Shown here piece after piece: positions 54,799-62,946 of a stretch of DNA of 64,000 bases. Made by a program: the position numbers and the translations under genes. Below the pieces are notes generated by a model. That model made no database searches. It was not told the origin of the DNA and saw nothing but the letters and a program-made list of their open reading frames with translations. Numbering within the stretch: position 1 is the first letter of the stretch; every line of letters starts with the position of its first letter. This DNA comes from RHLJ01 sp965212165. Its GTDB lineage: Bacteria; Bacteroidota; Rhodothermia; Balneolales; Balneolaceae. The stretch is from NCBI GenBank assembly GCA_965212165.1, contig OZ243096.1:620001-684000 (forward strand), written 5' to 3'.

Positions 54799-54867
54799 AA
54801 ATGATGAAAAGGCGGCGAGAATTCTATCTATTGTTTCCAGGGTATCAGGATTTTGTTTTAAATGGAT

Positions 54868-54882
54868 GCCAAAATAATTGGC
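54868..54882 (-). promoter_or_regulatory. Small hairpin in AGCS leader
   Basis: GCCAA / TTGGC arms with a 5-base loop, about 70 bases upstream of the AGCS ATG. Could be a leader structure; weak evidence. Confidence 0.2.
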
Positions 54883-54891
54883 TTAAACTAC

Positions 54892-54908
54892 TAAAAGTTG
54901 TTTCAACT
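54892..54908 (-). terminator. Weak terminator-like hairpin after marC
   Basis: On the minus strand AGTTG, AAA, CAACT followed by TTTT. Short stem, 40 bases after the marC stop. Confidence 0.3.
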
Positions 54909-54947
54909 CAACAATAATAGATAATAATTATTACGTTTTTAGAAGGA

Positions 54948-55622
54948 TTAACCTATTGCAAAGAATTTAGCAATCCCATTTATCACAAATTGAACTCCAA
55001 TTGCTAGCGCTATGAAACCCATCATTCTTGTGATTACAGTCATACCGTTTTTGCCAATCAACTTATTTAACCAGGGTGCTACTCTCAATATTCCCCATGC
55101 TAAAAGAGCAACTAAGAACACTGCAACTCCATGAATAATAAAGTCAATTACGCCTGAAGCTTGAGAACCAAAGCCAATCACTACCGCAATACTACCTGGT
55201 CCTGAAAGTAACGGCATTGCAAGAGGACTAAATGAAACATCTTCCTTTTCCATGGCTGCCTCTTGGTCTTGTTTAGTCAGTTTTCGCCCACTAGTTTCTG
55301 GGTTCAGCATCGAGAATCCTGCTCTCATAATTACTAATCCACCTGCTATTCGAATACCTGGCAAACTAATTCCAAAGAAACTTAAGATGTAGGTACCTGC
55401 CAGCAGAAAAATAATAAGTACAAAAAACATGAATGTACTCGCTCTACGAGCAGTTCGAGCCTTCTCCTTGTCTGTTTCATGCTCAGTTAATGTCATAAAA
55501 ATAGGCATAGCTGTCAGTGGATTTACCACCGAGAACAACGATGTAAAACTAGCAATAAGCAGAGCCCCTGTCCCCATTACTTCCGTAGAGAGCGGGATTA
55601 TATCTTTTAAAAATTCTTCCAT
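54948..55622 (-). CDS. MarC family membrane protein
   Basis: 224-residue MarC/UPF0056 protein with six helices. LFSVVNPLTAMPIFMTLTEHETDKEKARTA and ISLPGIRIAGGLVIMRAGFSMLNPE are the conserved halves, followed by MPLLSGPGSIAVVIGFGS and GFIALAIGVQFVINGIAKF. Often annotated multiple-antibiotic resistance protein, but the family is probably a transporter of amino acids or similar. Divergent from the GAF-domain gene with a 120-base gap. Confidence 0.9.
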   Translation of the reverse strand: MEEFLKDIIPLSTEVMGTGALLIASFTSLFSVVNPLTAMPIFMTLTEHETDKEKARTARRASTFMFFVLIIFLLAGTYILSFFGISLPGIRIAGGLVIMRAGFSMLNPETSGRKLTKQDQEAAMEKEDVSFSPLAMPLLSGPGSIAVVIGFGSQASGVIDFIIHGVAVFLVALLAWGILRVAPWLNKLIGKNGMTVITRMMGFIALAIGVQFVINGIAKFFAIG

Positions 55623-55742
55623 AGTTAAAAGATACGGAAGCTTTAGAGGAATTCTATACTATCCATTTTATCTTTTTATCAAAGCTTAACTTTATTTACT
55701 CAACTATTCTTTTATTTTCATATTCAATAATCAAAATTAGTT

Positions 55743-56219
55743 ATGACCACAATCGAAACTGTTTCATTACGAGAAAAATTATTATCCGCTACAGAAGAAA
55801 TTATTGGGCGCGATGTTACGCTAAATGAAAAACTTTTTGCTCTATGTGAGCTGCTTGAAGATGAGGTGCCTACATTCAACTGGGTAGGCTTTTATATGGC
55901 CGATCCAGATGGGAATGATGAACTTGTTCTTGGGCCCTTTGTAGGCGCTAGTACTGAACATACTCGCATTCCTTTTGGAAAAGGGATTTGTGGTCAGGTA
56001 GCACTCTCTCATGAAACTTTTGTTGCTCAGGATGTTCATGCTCAAGACAATTACCTTTCTTGTAATATTGATGTGAAATCAGAAATAGTAGTTCCGATTA
56101 TGGTTGGAGATGAGTTTGTTGCACAACTTGATATTGATTCAAATACTAAAGACTCTATAACAGAAGAACAGCAAGCTACACTAGAAGATATTTGCGATAT
56201 ACTGTCTGACGAATTTTAA
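55743..56219 (+). CDS. GAF domain protein, free-methionine sulfoxide reductase-like
   Basis: 158 residues, one GAF domain of the fRMsr (YebR) type, which reduces free methionine-R-sulfoxide. NWVGFYMADPD, ELVLGPFVGAS, RIPFGKGICGQVA and VKSEIVVPIMVG...QLDIDS are all in place. Of the three cysteines used by E. coli and yeast enzymes, Cys83 (GICG) and Cys107 (LSCNID, the catalytic one) are present, while the resolving cysteine is replaced around His73 (TEHTRI). It may use Cys83, or an outside reductant. A GAF protein with another role is possible. Followed by a TerB-like gene after 16 bases. Confidence 0.75.
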   Translation: MTTIETVSLREKLLSATEEIIGRDVTLNEKLFALCELLEDEVPTFNWVGFYMADPDGNDELVLGPFVGASTEHTRIPFGKGICGQVALSHETFVAQDVHAQDNYLSCNIDVKSEIVVPIMVGDEFVAQLDIDSNTKDSITEEQQATLEDICDILSDEF

Positions 56220-56235
56220 TTTTAAAAATAAGCTA

Positions 56236-56589
56236 ATGAGCTCATACGCACTTACTGATGAAACCGCTATTGATGTACTACTATTTTGGATAGAAAGTAC
56301 TGATGGAAGTATTTCTTTTGCCGAGCAAGATGCAGTAAAAAGAGTGCTATCAAATATGCAATACACGCTTGATAACTATAATAAGACGCTTAATCAAATT
56401 GGAGCGATGAGTACTGAAAATGTGAAAAAGTTAGTTGAAGAGGCCATCGTTTATATTAGATCTAACTTTAGTGATGATGGCAAAAAACTTACTTATAGCT
56501 TATTAGATACAATTGCTAATTGTGAGGGCAAAATTTCTACAGAACAGCAAGCTAAGTTTGAACGCTTAAAGAAAGAACTTGGCGTTTAA
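56236..56589 (+). CDS. TerB-like helical protein
   Basis: 117-residue, all-helical protein (DETAIDVLLFWIESTDGSISFAEQDAVKRVL...LLDTIANCEGKISTEQQAKFERL). The two acidic loops ESTDGSISFAE and ANCEGKISTE, each followed by a helix, resemble the TerB/DjlA-like fold, in which such acidic residues bind metal. Family assignment is tentative. Second gene after the GAF protein; its end overlaps the convergent lipoprotein gene by 4 bases. Confidence 0.5.
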   Translation: MSSYALTDETAIDVLLFWIESTDGSISFAEQDAVKRVLSNMQYTLDNYNKTLNQIGAMSTENVKKLVEEAIVYIRSNFSDDGKKLTYSLLDTIANCEGKISTEQQAKFERLKKELGV

Positions 56590-57089
56590 TTACTAGTGTT
56601 TATTGCTGTGACTTTTTTATAATTAGTTAATACAAAAGATATTTCATCATCTACTGCATCTTCGTAATAATCGATTGAAACCTGTTTTGGGTAGCCAATC
56701 TGGCTATCATAACTACCTTCCATTTCATCCGCATTCAATGAAGCATACTTAAGATTTTCGAATATCCCGTCGATAGTTTTAAAAAAATCGGGATATACAT
56801 CCATCAGCTTTTCAATTCCAGTTGCAGTTTCTATTGTTACATCATCTCCAGTCTCAGGATCTTTAACAGCATAAACAGTGTCAGCAAAAACAACGATCTC
56901 AACTTTTCCAAAATAAGGGCAAAAGCATTGCTCTTCGTAAATAAAGGAATAATCGACAGATTTATTGGTTTGCCATTTACTTATTGCATTATCTAGTTTT
57001 TTAATCTCATTATTAGATACGCCATTATTGTTACAGCCAATTAAAACTGAGATCAATAGTAGGAGAATAAAAGAAAGCTTAATGTTCAT
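56586..57089 (-). CDS. DUF6174-like lipoprotein
   Basis: 167 residues, lipoprotein signal ISVLIGC (Cys19). WQTNKSVDYSFIYEEQCFCPYFGKVEIVVF, with a W...Y...Cys-x-Cys pattern and a following ATGIEKLMDVYPDFFKTIDGIFE, matches the DUF6174 family of small secreted proteins. Function unknown. Convergent with the TerB-like gene. Confidence 0.65.
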   Translation of the reverse strand: MNIKLSFILLLLISVLIGCNNNGVSNNEIKKLDNAISKWQTNKSVDYSFIYEEQCFCPYFGKVEIVVFADTVYAVKDPETGDDVTIETATGIEKLMDVYPDFFKTIDGIFENLKYASLNADEMEGSYDSQIGYPKQVSIDYYEDAVDDEISFVLTNYKKVTAINTSN

Positions 57090-57144
57090 CTGATCTTGTT
57101 GGTTAGAAGGTTTCAGAAGTACGGTCTTTTACTTGTAATATACT

Positions 57145-57162
57145 CTCACATAAAGATGTGAG
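57145..57162. terminator. Hairpin between two lipoprotein genes
   Basis: 7-base arms CTCACAT / ATGTGAG with loop AAAG, 13 bases after the stop of the 323-residue lipoprotein on the minus strand. No clear T-run follows; a weak terminator at best. Confidence 0.35.
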
Positions 57163-57175
57163 CATATTGTTTATT

Positions 57176-58147
57176 TCAATTAGCAGGACATTCTTTCTTC
57201 GATACCGTAGACAGGTTATATATTTGGGAAGGTTGAATAACTCTTAAAAACGATGAATTGCCCCTATTAGCGTACCATTCATCTTCAACCGTCCCTGAAA
57301 CAGTTATAAAAAAATATTGGTCTTCTGTTTCATCAATTTGTGCTGGATAGCCGCTTTCAAAAATTAATTCTGCAAGACTTGCGTCAAACCTCCAGTCCTC
57401 ACTTTCGTCGCATAGCATAAAACTTGACCCTTTTTCCCCACTCGTTATACCCGAGTAAATATTAGAATTTTCAGCTTTATACTGATCAGTCTTTGTTAAT
57501 TGCAGAACCGCTAGAATACTTAAAATATCTGTTCTTTCTTCAATAGCAGCAGGATATTTATCGGGGTTCGTTTGAGTATAACTTCTAAAATAATCACCTA
57601 AACGAACTTGAGTATTCATAGTCCAAATATTTGTATCTGGAAGAGCCTCAATCTCTAATTCTGACTGATCCGGCATTTGCCAAATATTTCGTTCTTCAAG
57701 ATCTGTAAAAACTTCCCCCCATTTTGGTTCTGTAATAAACGTTGGTTTACAATAATTGTACTTATCCGTCTCATAAAAATCATTGCACTTCCCTTTAAGG
57801 TATTGCTTCATGTCTTCATGAGTGTTCATCCTTTCATTTGGATTACCTTTCCCCCAAAACAGAATACTTTCACCTTTAATTTTTCTTTTATCTGAATACA
57901 CTCTGAATAACTGATGAGGTTCAAAGTCAGAAATTAGTGATACTCTAAACTCTTCCCCAACATCATCTATTGAATCGGATGAAAGGTCTCCCCAACCTAA
58001 ATCCGCAGCTATTTCAGTAGGAAAAATAGGATCTGCTATAGCCACATTTCCTGTTGACAGGTCAATATAGTCGGCCCCAGTTAGCTTATGTGAGGAGCTA
58101 CAACCAAAGAATAGAAATAGGTATAATGCGATATAGAAAAATCTCAT
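57176..58147 (-). CDS. Hypothetical lipoprotein
   Basis: 323 residues, lipoprotein signal LYLFLFFGC (Cys16), then a soluble globular protein rich in Asp/Glu and Trp (GWGDLSSDSIDDVGEEFRVSL; FWGKGNPNERMNTHEDMKQYL; EERNIWQMPDQSELEIEAL). I see no catalytic motif and no known family. It follows the jelly-roll gene (3-base gap) on the same strand, so it may belong to the same unit as the sugar island. Function unknown. Confidence 0.6.
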   Translation of the reverse strand: MRFFYIALYLFLFFGCSSSHKLTGADYIDLSTGNVAIADPIFPTEIAADLGWGDLSSDSIDDVGEEFRVSLISDFEPHQLFRVYSDKRKIKGESILFWGKGNPNERMNTHEDMKQYLKGKCNDFYETDKYNYCKPTFITEPKWGEVFTDLEERNIWQMPDQSELEIEALPDTNIWTMNTQVRLGDYFRSYTQTNPDKYPAAIEERTDILSILAVLQLTKTDQYKAENSNIYSGITSGEKGSSFMLCDESEDWRFDASLAELIFESGYPAQIDETEDQYFFITVSGTVEDEWYANRGNSSFLRVIQPSQIYNLSTVSKKECPAN

Positions 58148-58150
58148 TTC

Positions 58151-58843
58151 TTATTCACCAAGTTTAAAATCCTCTACATGTAAATTTACTGCATGGTTTA
58201 CTCGTAACCCAAACAGGCCGTCTGTTTTCCACATATCCATACCATCACCTAAAGACTGCTCAACAACTTTTTGCCTATTTATATAAAATTCAGCTGTATT
58301 TACCCCAACTTTAACAGAAAGTGTATTATAAGCAGGTGATACTGATCCTGCCTGGTACTTCACGATTGCATCACTTGCCGTCCATTCCGTAATATTAAAT
58401 GTCTCTTCCCCTTTTCTAGATTTGATTAAGAAATCACCCGTATTTCGAATTAAAAAGTAAATGTATTCCTGATTATCTCCCTTTAAATCACTTCCGCCAA
58501 AAAACAGCCCAAAACCTTCTCTATCTCGTCCTTTTGTATCAAAAAGATGAATAGATGTAGTTACTGAATACTCGTCAGTTGCTTTATTTTCAGGATGCCA
58601 GAATATTGCTCTTGGCCCTGTTGTAAGGTGCCAACCTGGTGTCATATTTACAAAGTATATATCACCTGAATCTGGCACTGAACTTATAACTAGATTTTCC
58701 ATTGGCTTATCCAGCCGAACTTCCCAACCTTCGGGTACTTTAAGATTTTCCCCTTGAGGTACTTGTGGATCTGGCATTCCTTGTGCAAATACTAATGGTG
58801 AAATTAATATTGCTAGTAAAAATAGTGTGATTCTTCTTTTCAT
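58151..58843 (-). CDS. Exported jelly-roll (concanavalin/LamG-like) protein, DUF1080-like
   Basis: 231 residues from ATG 58843, with a signal peptide ending SPLVFAQ. GGAG lies 8 bases before this ATG, supporting it over the upstream GTG at 58882. The mature part is beta-rich, with IYFVNMTPGWHLTTGPRAIFWHP, GFGLFFGGSDL, QEYIYFLIRNTGDFLIKSRKG, NTLSVKVGVNTAEFYINRQK and GLFGLRVNHAVNLHVEDFKLG, the pattern of a concanavalin-like fold as in DUF1080. The typical FNGKDLSGW of DUF1080 is absent, so it is related only by fold. Downstream of the TIM-barrel gene (16 bases) and part of the sugar-oxidation neighbourhood; sugar binding or glycoside cleavage is the inferred role. Confidence 0.6.
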   Translation of the reverse strand: MKRRITLFLLAILISPLVFAQGMPDPQVPQGENLKVPEGWEVRLDKPMENLVISSVPDSGDIYFVNMTPGWHLTTGPRAIFWHPENKATDEYSVTTSIHLFDTKGRDREGFGLFFGGSDLKGDNQEYIYFLIRNTGDFLIKSRKGEETFNITEWTASDAIVKYQAGSVSPAYNTLSVKVGVNTAEFYINRQKVVEQSLGDGMDMWKTDGLFGLRVNHAVNLHVEDFKLGE

Positions 58844-58859
58844 GATTTTATCTCCATAA

Positions 58860-59729
58860 TTATCCTGTACAAATTTCAACACCTTGTTTTAGCGATGCAA
58901 ATACATCTTCATTTGCAGGAATAAATTCCTGTGCTACAAAACCATCAAAGCCTGTTTCTGAAATTGCTTCCATAATTGCTTTATAGTTTAATTCTTGAGT
59001 CTCATCAATTTCATTTCTACCTGGTACCCCGCCAGTATGATAATGTGCAATATAGTCGTTGTAAGTTCGAATGGTCCTGATTACATCACCTTCCATAATC
59101 TGCATATGATAGATATCATATAAAAGCTTAAAGTTATCTAAACCCAATTTCTCACAAAGAGCAACACCCCATTTTGTGTGATCACATTGGTAACCAGTAT
59201 GATCTACTTTAGAATTTAATAACTCCATTACAATCTTTAAATCATACTCTGCTGCTTTTTTTACAACTGGTTCTAATCCAATTGCGCAGTTTTCAATTCC
59301 TTGTTCATCTGTTAATCCTTCAAAACGATTCCCTGAAAAACAGATAATATTTGTAATCCCTAAATCTGCAATAGTTGGTATTAACTCGAAATACTCTTTT
59401 TGAAGTTGCACATGTAATTCGGGGTTGTTAAATCCTTCTGATAAATTTAGTGGCACTTGATTAGCCATTGCACAGGTAAGTCCATAGCTCTGAGCTATTT
59501 TAATATCTGGTGGATTAAGCAATTCGATTGACTCTATTCCAATATCTACTGCAAACTCACAAAGTTCTTCTAGAGTCTTTCCATTATAGGGCCAGCGGCA
59601 AACAGAATGCTTAAATGTTTGGGTTGAAGCCTTTTTCTTTACTTCTATCTTATCAGATGAGATTGCCAAGGGACCCATTAAAGATACCCCTGCAAGTCCT
59701 TTTAGTGCTTCTTTTCTTGTTATCTTCAT
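58860..59729 (-). CDS. Exported hydroxypyruvate isomerase-like TIM-barrel protein
   Basis: 289 residues with a Tat-like signal (MKITRKEALKGLAGVSLMGP). The xylose isomerase-like barrel shows IGIESIELLNPPD, GITNIICFSGNRFEG, LKIVMELLNSKVDHTGYQCD with Glu and His in place of the metal ligands, FKLLYDIYHMQIMEGD, IAHYHTGGVPGRNEID and GFVAQEFIP. It resembles cytoplasmic hydroxypyruvate isomerase, but its signal puts it in the periplasm. Exported members beside a GMC oxidoreductase are known to act on oxidised sugars. It starts a minus-strand unit with the jelly-roll and lipoprotein genes and is divergent from the GMC gene. Confidence 0.8.
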   Translation of the reverse strand: MKITRKEALKGLAGVSLMGPLAISSDKIEVKKKASTQTFKHSVCRWPYNGKTLEELCEFAVDIGIESIELLNPPDIKIAQSYGLTCAMANQVPLNLSEGFNNPELHVQLQKEYFELIPTIADLGITNIICFSGNRFEGLTDEQGIENCAIGLEPVVKKAAEYDLKIVMELLNSKVDHTGYQCDHTKWGVALCEKLGLDNFKLLYDIYHMQIMEGDVIRTIRTYNDYIAHYHTGGVPGRNEIDETQELNYKAIMEAISETGFDGFVAQEFIPANEDVFASLKQGVEICTG

Positions 59730-59762
59730 TAGTTCAGATTTTTACATGTTGCATTATCATTA

Positions 59763-59792
59763 TTGGAAGCGATTTTCTATAATCTACCTTCC
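59763..59792 (+). promoter_or_regulatory. Candidate Bacteroidota-type promoter for the GMC unit
   Basis: TTG (59763-59765), exactly 19 bases, then TACCTTCC (59785-59792), matching the TTG / TAnnTTTG spacing. It lies 52 bases before the GMC start. Confidence 0.4.
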
Positions 59793-59844
59793 TAATAAAA
59801 TACTTTTATTTTTCTAGCACACAAGAATCTATTTATCATTTCAT

Positions 59845-61542
59845 ATGCACCTTAATCTCAAAGCAAAACAAGAAAATACCTACGATGCAATTGTAGTAGG
59901 AAGTGGCATTAGCGGCGGATGGGCTGCAAAAGAATTAACCGAAAAGGGATTGAAAACTCTACTTCTAGAACGAGGTAGACAAGTTGAACACATTAAAGAT
60001 TATCCAACTCATTCAACTCCGCCTTGGGATTTACCCTATGATAACCGCGTTTCTCCAGAAGAGATGAAGCATTATGAGAAGCAGAGACGAACTGGATATA
60101 CCATTCGTCAATCTACCAAGCACTGGTGGGTTAAAGATGATGAACATCCATATACCGAAGAAAAACGATTCGATTGGATGAGGGGATATCACGTTGGTGG
60201 GCGATCGATCATGTGGGGGCGACAGTCTTATCGATTAAGCGAGATGGATTTTGCAGCCAATGCAAAAGATGGTTTTGGTGTAGATTGGCCAATCCGTTAT
60301 AAAGATATAGCGCCGTGGTACGATTATGTTGAACGTCATGCTGGAATAAGTGGTAGAAATGAAGGTTTAGCTCAACTCCCTGATGGTCAATTCCTTCCAC
60401 CTATGGAATTTAGTTGTGTAGAAAAAGAGGTAAAGAAACGAATTGAAGCCAATTTTAAAGATAGAATAATGACCATTGGGCGTGTGGCAAATCTCTCAAC
60501 GCCACACAAAGGAAGAGCTGGTTGCCAGTACAGAAATATGTGTATGCAAGGATGTCCATTTAGTGGCTATTTTAGCACCCAATCATCTACTCTTCCCGCT
60601 GCAGTTGCTACTGGAAATTTAACGCTTCGCCCAGATTCGATAGTAACAGAAGTTATTTATGATCCCGAAACACAGAAAGCAAAAGGTGTTCGTGTACTTG
60701 ATTCGGAAACCTTAGAAACCGTCGAATATTATGCTAAGATCGTTTTCTTAAATGCATCTACCGTTGGAAGTACTTGGATTCTGATGAACTCAAAGGAATA
60801 TTTCCCTGCTGGAATGGGGAATGCTTCTGGTGAGCTTGGTCATAACATGATGGATCACCATTTAGGTGTTGGCGCTGCCGGCGATGTTGAAGGGTTTGAG
60901 GACGTCTATTATTACGGCCGTCGTCCAAATGGGATTTATATTCCAAGATTTCGAAATATAACTACGAAACATCCCGACTTTATTCGAGGATACGGCTATC
61001 AAGGTGGTTCTGGTAGAAATGGCTGGGAAAAGAATGTAGCAGAGTTAAGTATTGGAGCTTCGCTAAAAGAGGAAGTAAATGAACCCGGTAACTGGAGTTT
61101 TGGTATGGGCGGTTTTGGTGAGTGGTTGCCTTATCATGAGAATAAGATGTACCTCACCGACAAGGTTAAGGATAAATATGGTTTACCAACAGTAGTTTTC
61201 AATGTATCGGCATTCGAAAACGAATATAAAATGCGCGAAGACATGGCAGACTCAGCTGCAGAGATGCTTGAAGCCGCTGGATTAAAAAATGTACGCAAAT
61301 GGAATAATGAACCTTCACCGGGGCTTGGGATACATGAGATGGGAACCGCAAGAATGGGTAAAGATCCAAAAACATCTGTTCTTAACAAATGGAACCAAGT
61401 TCATGAAGTCCAAAATGTATTTGTTACCGATGGCGCTTGTATGACATCAGCAGCGTGCCAAAACCCATCTTTAACTTATATGGCATTAACTGCCCGTGCA
61501 GCTAATCACGCAGTCGAAGAATTGAAAAAAGGAAATTTATAA
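59845..61542 (+). CDS. GMC family oxidoreductase with predicted 3Fe-4S site
   Basis: 565-residue FAD enzyme. FAD-binding VVGSGISGGWAAKELTEKG (17-35) with Gly-x-Gly-x-x-Gly, GGRSIMWGRQSYR, and C-terminal HEMGTARMG (catalytic His) and FVTDGACMTSAACQNPSLTY with the Asn of GMC dehydrogenases. Cys227, Cys233 and Cys237 (GCQYRNMCMQGCPF) have the same C-x5-C-x3-C spacing as the 3Fe-4S cluster of bacterial FAD glucose dehydrogenases. So it is probably a membrane- or periplasm-linked sugar dehydrogenase passing electrons to a cytochrome. No own signal peptide; it may be exported by Tat together with its small subunit (3 bases downstream). Confidence 0.88.
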   Translation: MHLNLKAKQENTYDAIVVGSGISGGWAAKELTEKGLKTLLLERGRQVEHIKDYPTHSTPPWDLPYDNRVSPEEMKHYEKQRRTGYTIRQSTKHWWVKDDEHPYTEEKRFDWMRGYHVGGRSIMWGRQSYRLSEMDFAANAKDGFGVDWPIRYKDIAPWYDYVERHAGISGRNEGLAQLPDGQFLPPMEFSCVEKEVKKRIEANFKDRIMTIGRVANLSTPHKGRAGCQYRNMCMQGCPFSGYFSTQSSTLPAAVATGNLTLRPDSIVTEVIYDPETQKAKGVRVLDSETLETVEYYAKIVFLNASTVGSTWILMNSKEYFPAGMGNASGELGHNMMDHHLGVGAAGDVEGFEDVYYYGRRPNGIYIPRFRNITTKHPDFIRGYGYQGGSGRNGWEKNVAELSIGASLKEEVNEPGNWSFGMGGFGEWLPYHENKMYLTDKVKDKYGLPTVVFNVSAFENEYKMREDMADSAAEMLEAAGLKNVRKWNNEPSPGLGIHEMGTARMGKDPKTSVLNKWNQVHEVQNVFVTDGACMTSAACQNPSLTYMALTARAANHAVEELKKGNL

Positions 61543-61545
61543 GTC

Positions 61546-62133
61546 ATGGATAAATCATCAAAACAACTTATCGATAGAAAAGAAGCCTTAAAGCGCGTTT
61601 CATATTTACTTGGCGGAACCATTACTGCGCCAACTGTTCTTGGCTTTCTGGGTGGATGTACTGCTAGCAATGCGCCCATCAAAAACTTTAGTCCAGATCA
61701 AGTCACTTTCTTATCACAGGTTACGGATATTATAATTCCAGCAACCGACACTCCAAGTGCTTCTGAAGTTGGTGTTCCGAAATTTATGGATGATATGATC
61801 TTCACAATTTGGGAAGAAGAAGACAGAAACAAATTCTTAGATGCAATGGCTGCCTTCCAGAAAAAAGCAGCGGATGATTTAGGAAAGCCTTTTACTGAAG
61901 CTTCAGAACAAGAAAGAACCGATTACATAATGAAAGAACATGAAGCTGTATTTGGTGGAAATGTTGACTGGGATGCACCCCGTCCATTTATTTGGGTGAT
62001 GAAAGAACAAACCATCGCAGGGTATTTTTCTAGCGAAGTAGGAATGACCCAAGTACTGCAGTATCAAATGGTGCCAGGTAGATGGGATGGTTGCTTAACA
62101 TTCGAAGAAGCTGGCGGTAAAGTCTGGGCATAA
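61546..62133 (+). CDS. Gluconate 2-dehydrogenase subunit 3 family protein
   Basis: 195-residue small subunit of membrane-linked sugar dehydrogenases. Tat-like N-terminus RKEALKRVSYLLGGTITAP, followed by a lipobox-like FLGGC (Cys38). The family region is QVTFLSQVTDIIIPATDTPSASEVGVPKFMDDMI and a C-terminal QVLQYQMVPGRWDGC. It probably carries the signal that exports the GMC subunit and keeps the pair together. Three bases after the GMC gene. No c-type cytochrome subunit is in the window. Confidence 0.88.
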   Translation: MDKSSKQLIDRKEALKRVSYLLGGTITAPTVLGFLGGCTASNAPIKNFSPDQVTFLSQVTDIIIPATDTPSASEVGVPKFMDDMIFTIWEEEDRNKFLDAMAAFQKKAADDLGKPFTEASEQERTDYIMKEHEAVFGGNVDWDAPRPFIWVMKEQTIAGYFSSEVGMTQVLQYQMVPGRWDGCLTFEEAGGKVWA

Positions 62134-62243
62134 TAACTCTCCCTTTCTAATATTCATTTACTCTTCATATTGGATGACTTATATATTAATCAGAAGCATG
62201 TAATTTCTATTATATCGCTATTAATTAATAAAGAGAGGGTATT

Positions 62244-62942
62244 ATGGCTAAAAAAGTCGCCCAAATAATCGAAGAGCAAGTCCAATTTTGGGGATTAAAA
62301 AATAATCCTGAAAAAAATATTTCTTCACCTTTTAAAAAGCTTCCTGTAATAACCGTTTCAAGAGAGTTCGGTGCAAAAGGAGCAGCTCTTGCAGAAATTA
62401 TAGGAGCAAAACTAGGTTTTAAGGTCTGGGACAAAGACTTGCTGGATGTAATTAGCAAAAAACTAGGTAGCGATAAAGAGTATATGAAGGCTATTGATGA
62501 AAATCGAAGAAGTATGCTTGAGGATACCCTTTTCGGTTTTATGAATCACAAGGGAACCAACCTTAATTATCTTATTTATTTAGTAAAAGCTATCCGTTCG
62601 ATTGAGGAACTTGGTAATTCTGTAATTGTTGGTCGTGGCGCCAACTTTGTTTGCCGAAATAAACACTCGTTCCATGTACGTATTGTAAGCCCATTAGACA
62701 AACGAGTTCAAGATTATGCAAAAAAAGAACAACTAAGTAAGCAGGAATCGCTTCAGTTTGTAACCCAAAAAGATAAAGAAAGAGCTAATTTTGTGGAGTA
62801 TAATTTTAATAAAGACCTAGAGCTAGCTAGTAATTACGATCTTGTTATTAATTCTGCTTCATTTCCACTCGAGGTTATTGCTGATATTATTTGTACTTCA
62901 TATACCAATAAACTAACCGGTAAAGAGGCCGCTTTTAGTTGA
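62244..62942 (+). CDS. Cytidylate kinase-like protein
   Basis: 232 residues of the cytidylate kinase-like (Cytidylate_kin2) family. ITVSREFGAKGAALAEIIGAKLGFKVWDKDLLD is a P-loop-like start lacking the usual Gly-Lys-Ser/Thr. SVIVGRGANFVCRNKHSFHVRIVSPLDKRV and FVTQKDKERANFVEYNFN are the LID and adenylate-binding regions. A 40-residue N-terminal extension (IIEEQVQFWGLKNNPEKN) precedes the domain. Such proteins are not proven kinases for CMP. AGAGAGGG is a good ribosome site. Ends 4 bases before the convergent ABC gene. Confidence 0.8.
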   Translation: MAKKVAQIIEEQVQFWGLKNNPEKNISSPFKKLPVITVSREFGAKGAALAEIIGAKLGFKVWDKDLLDVISKKLGSDKEYMKAIDENRRSMLEDTLFGFMNHKGTNLNYLIYLVKAIRSIEELGNSVIVGRGANFVCRNKHSFHVRIVSPLDKRVQDYAKKEQLSKQESLQFVTQKDKERANFVEYNFNKDLELASNYDLVINSASFPLEVIADIICTSYTNKLTGKEAAFS

Positions 62943-62946
62943 ATGG

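Noticed and set aside
57145..57162. Regulatory RNA from the hairpin between the two lipoprotein genes
   Set aside because: Only one short stem and no promoter or conserved structure; treated as a possible weak terminator.
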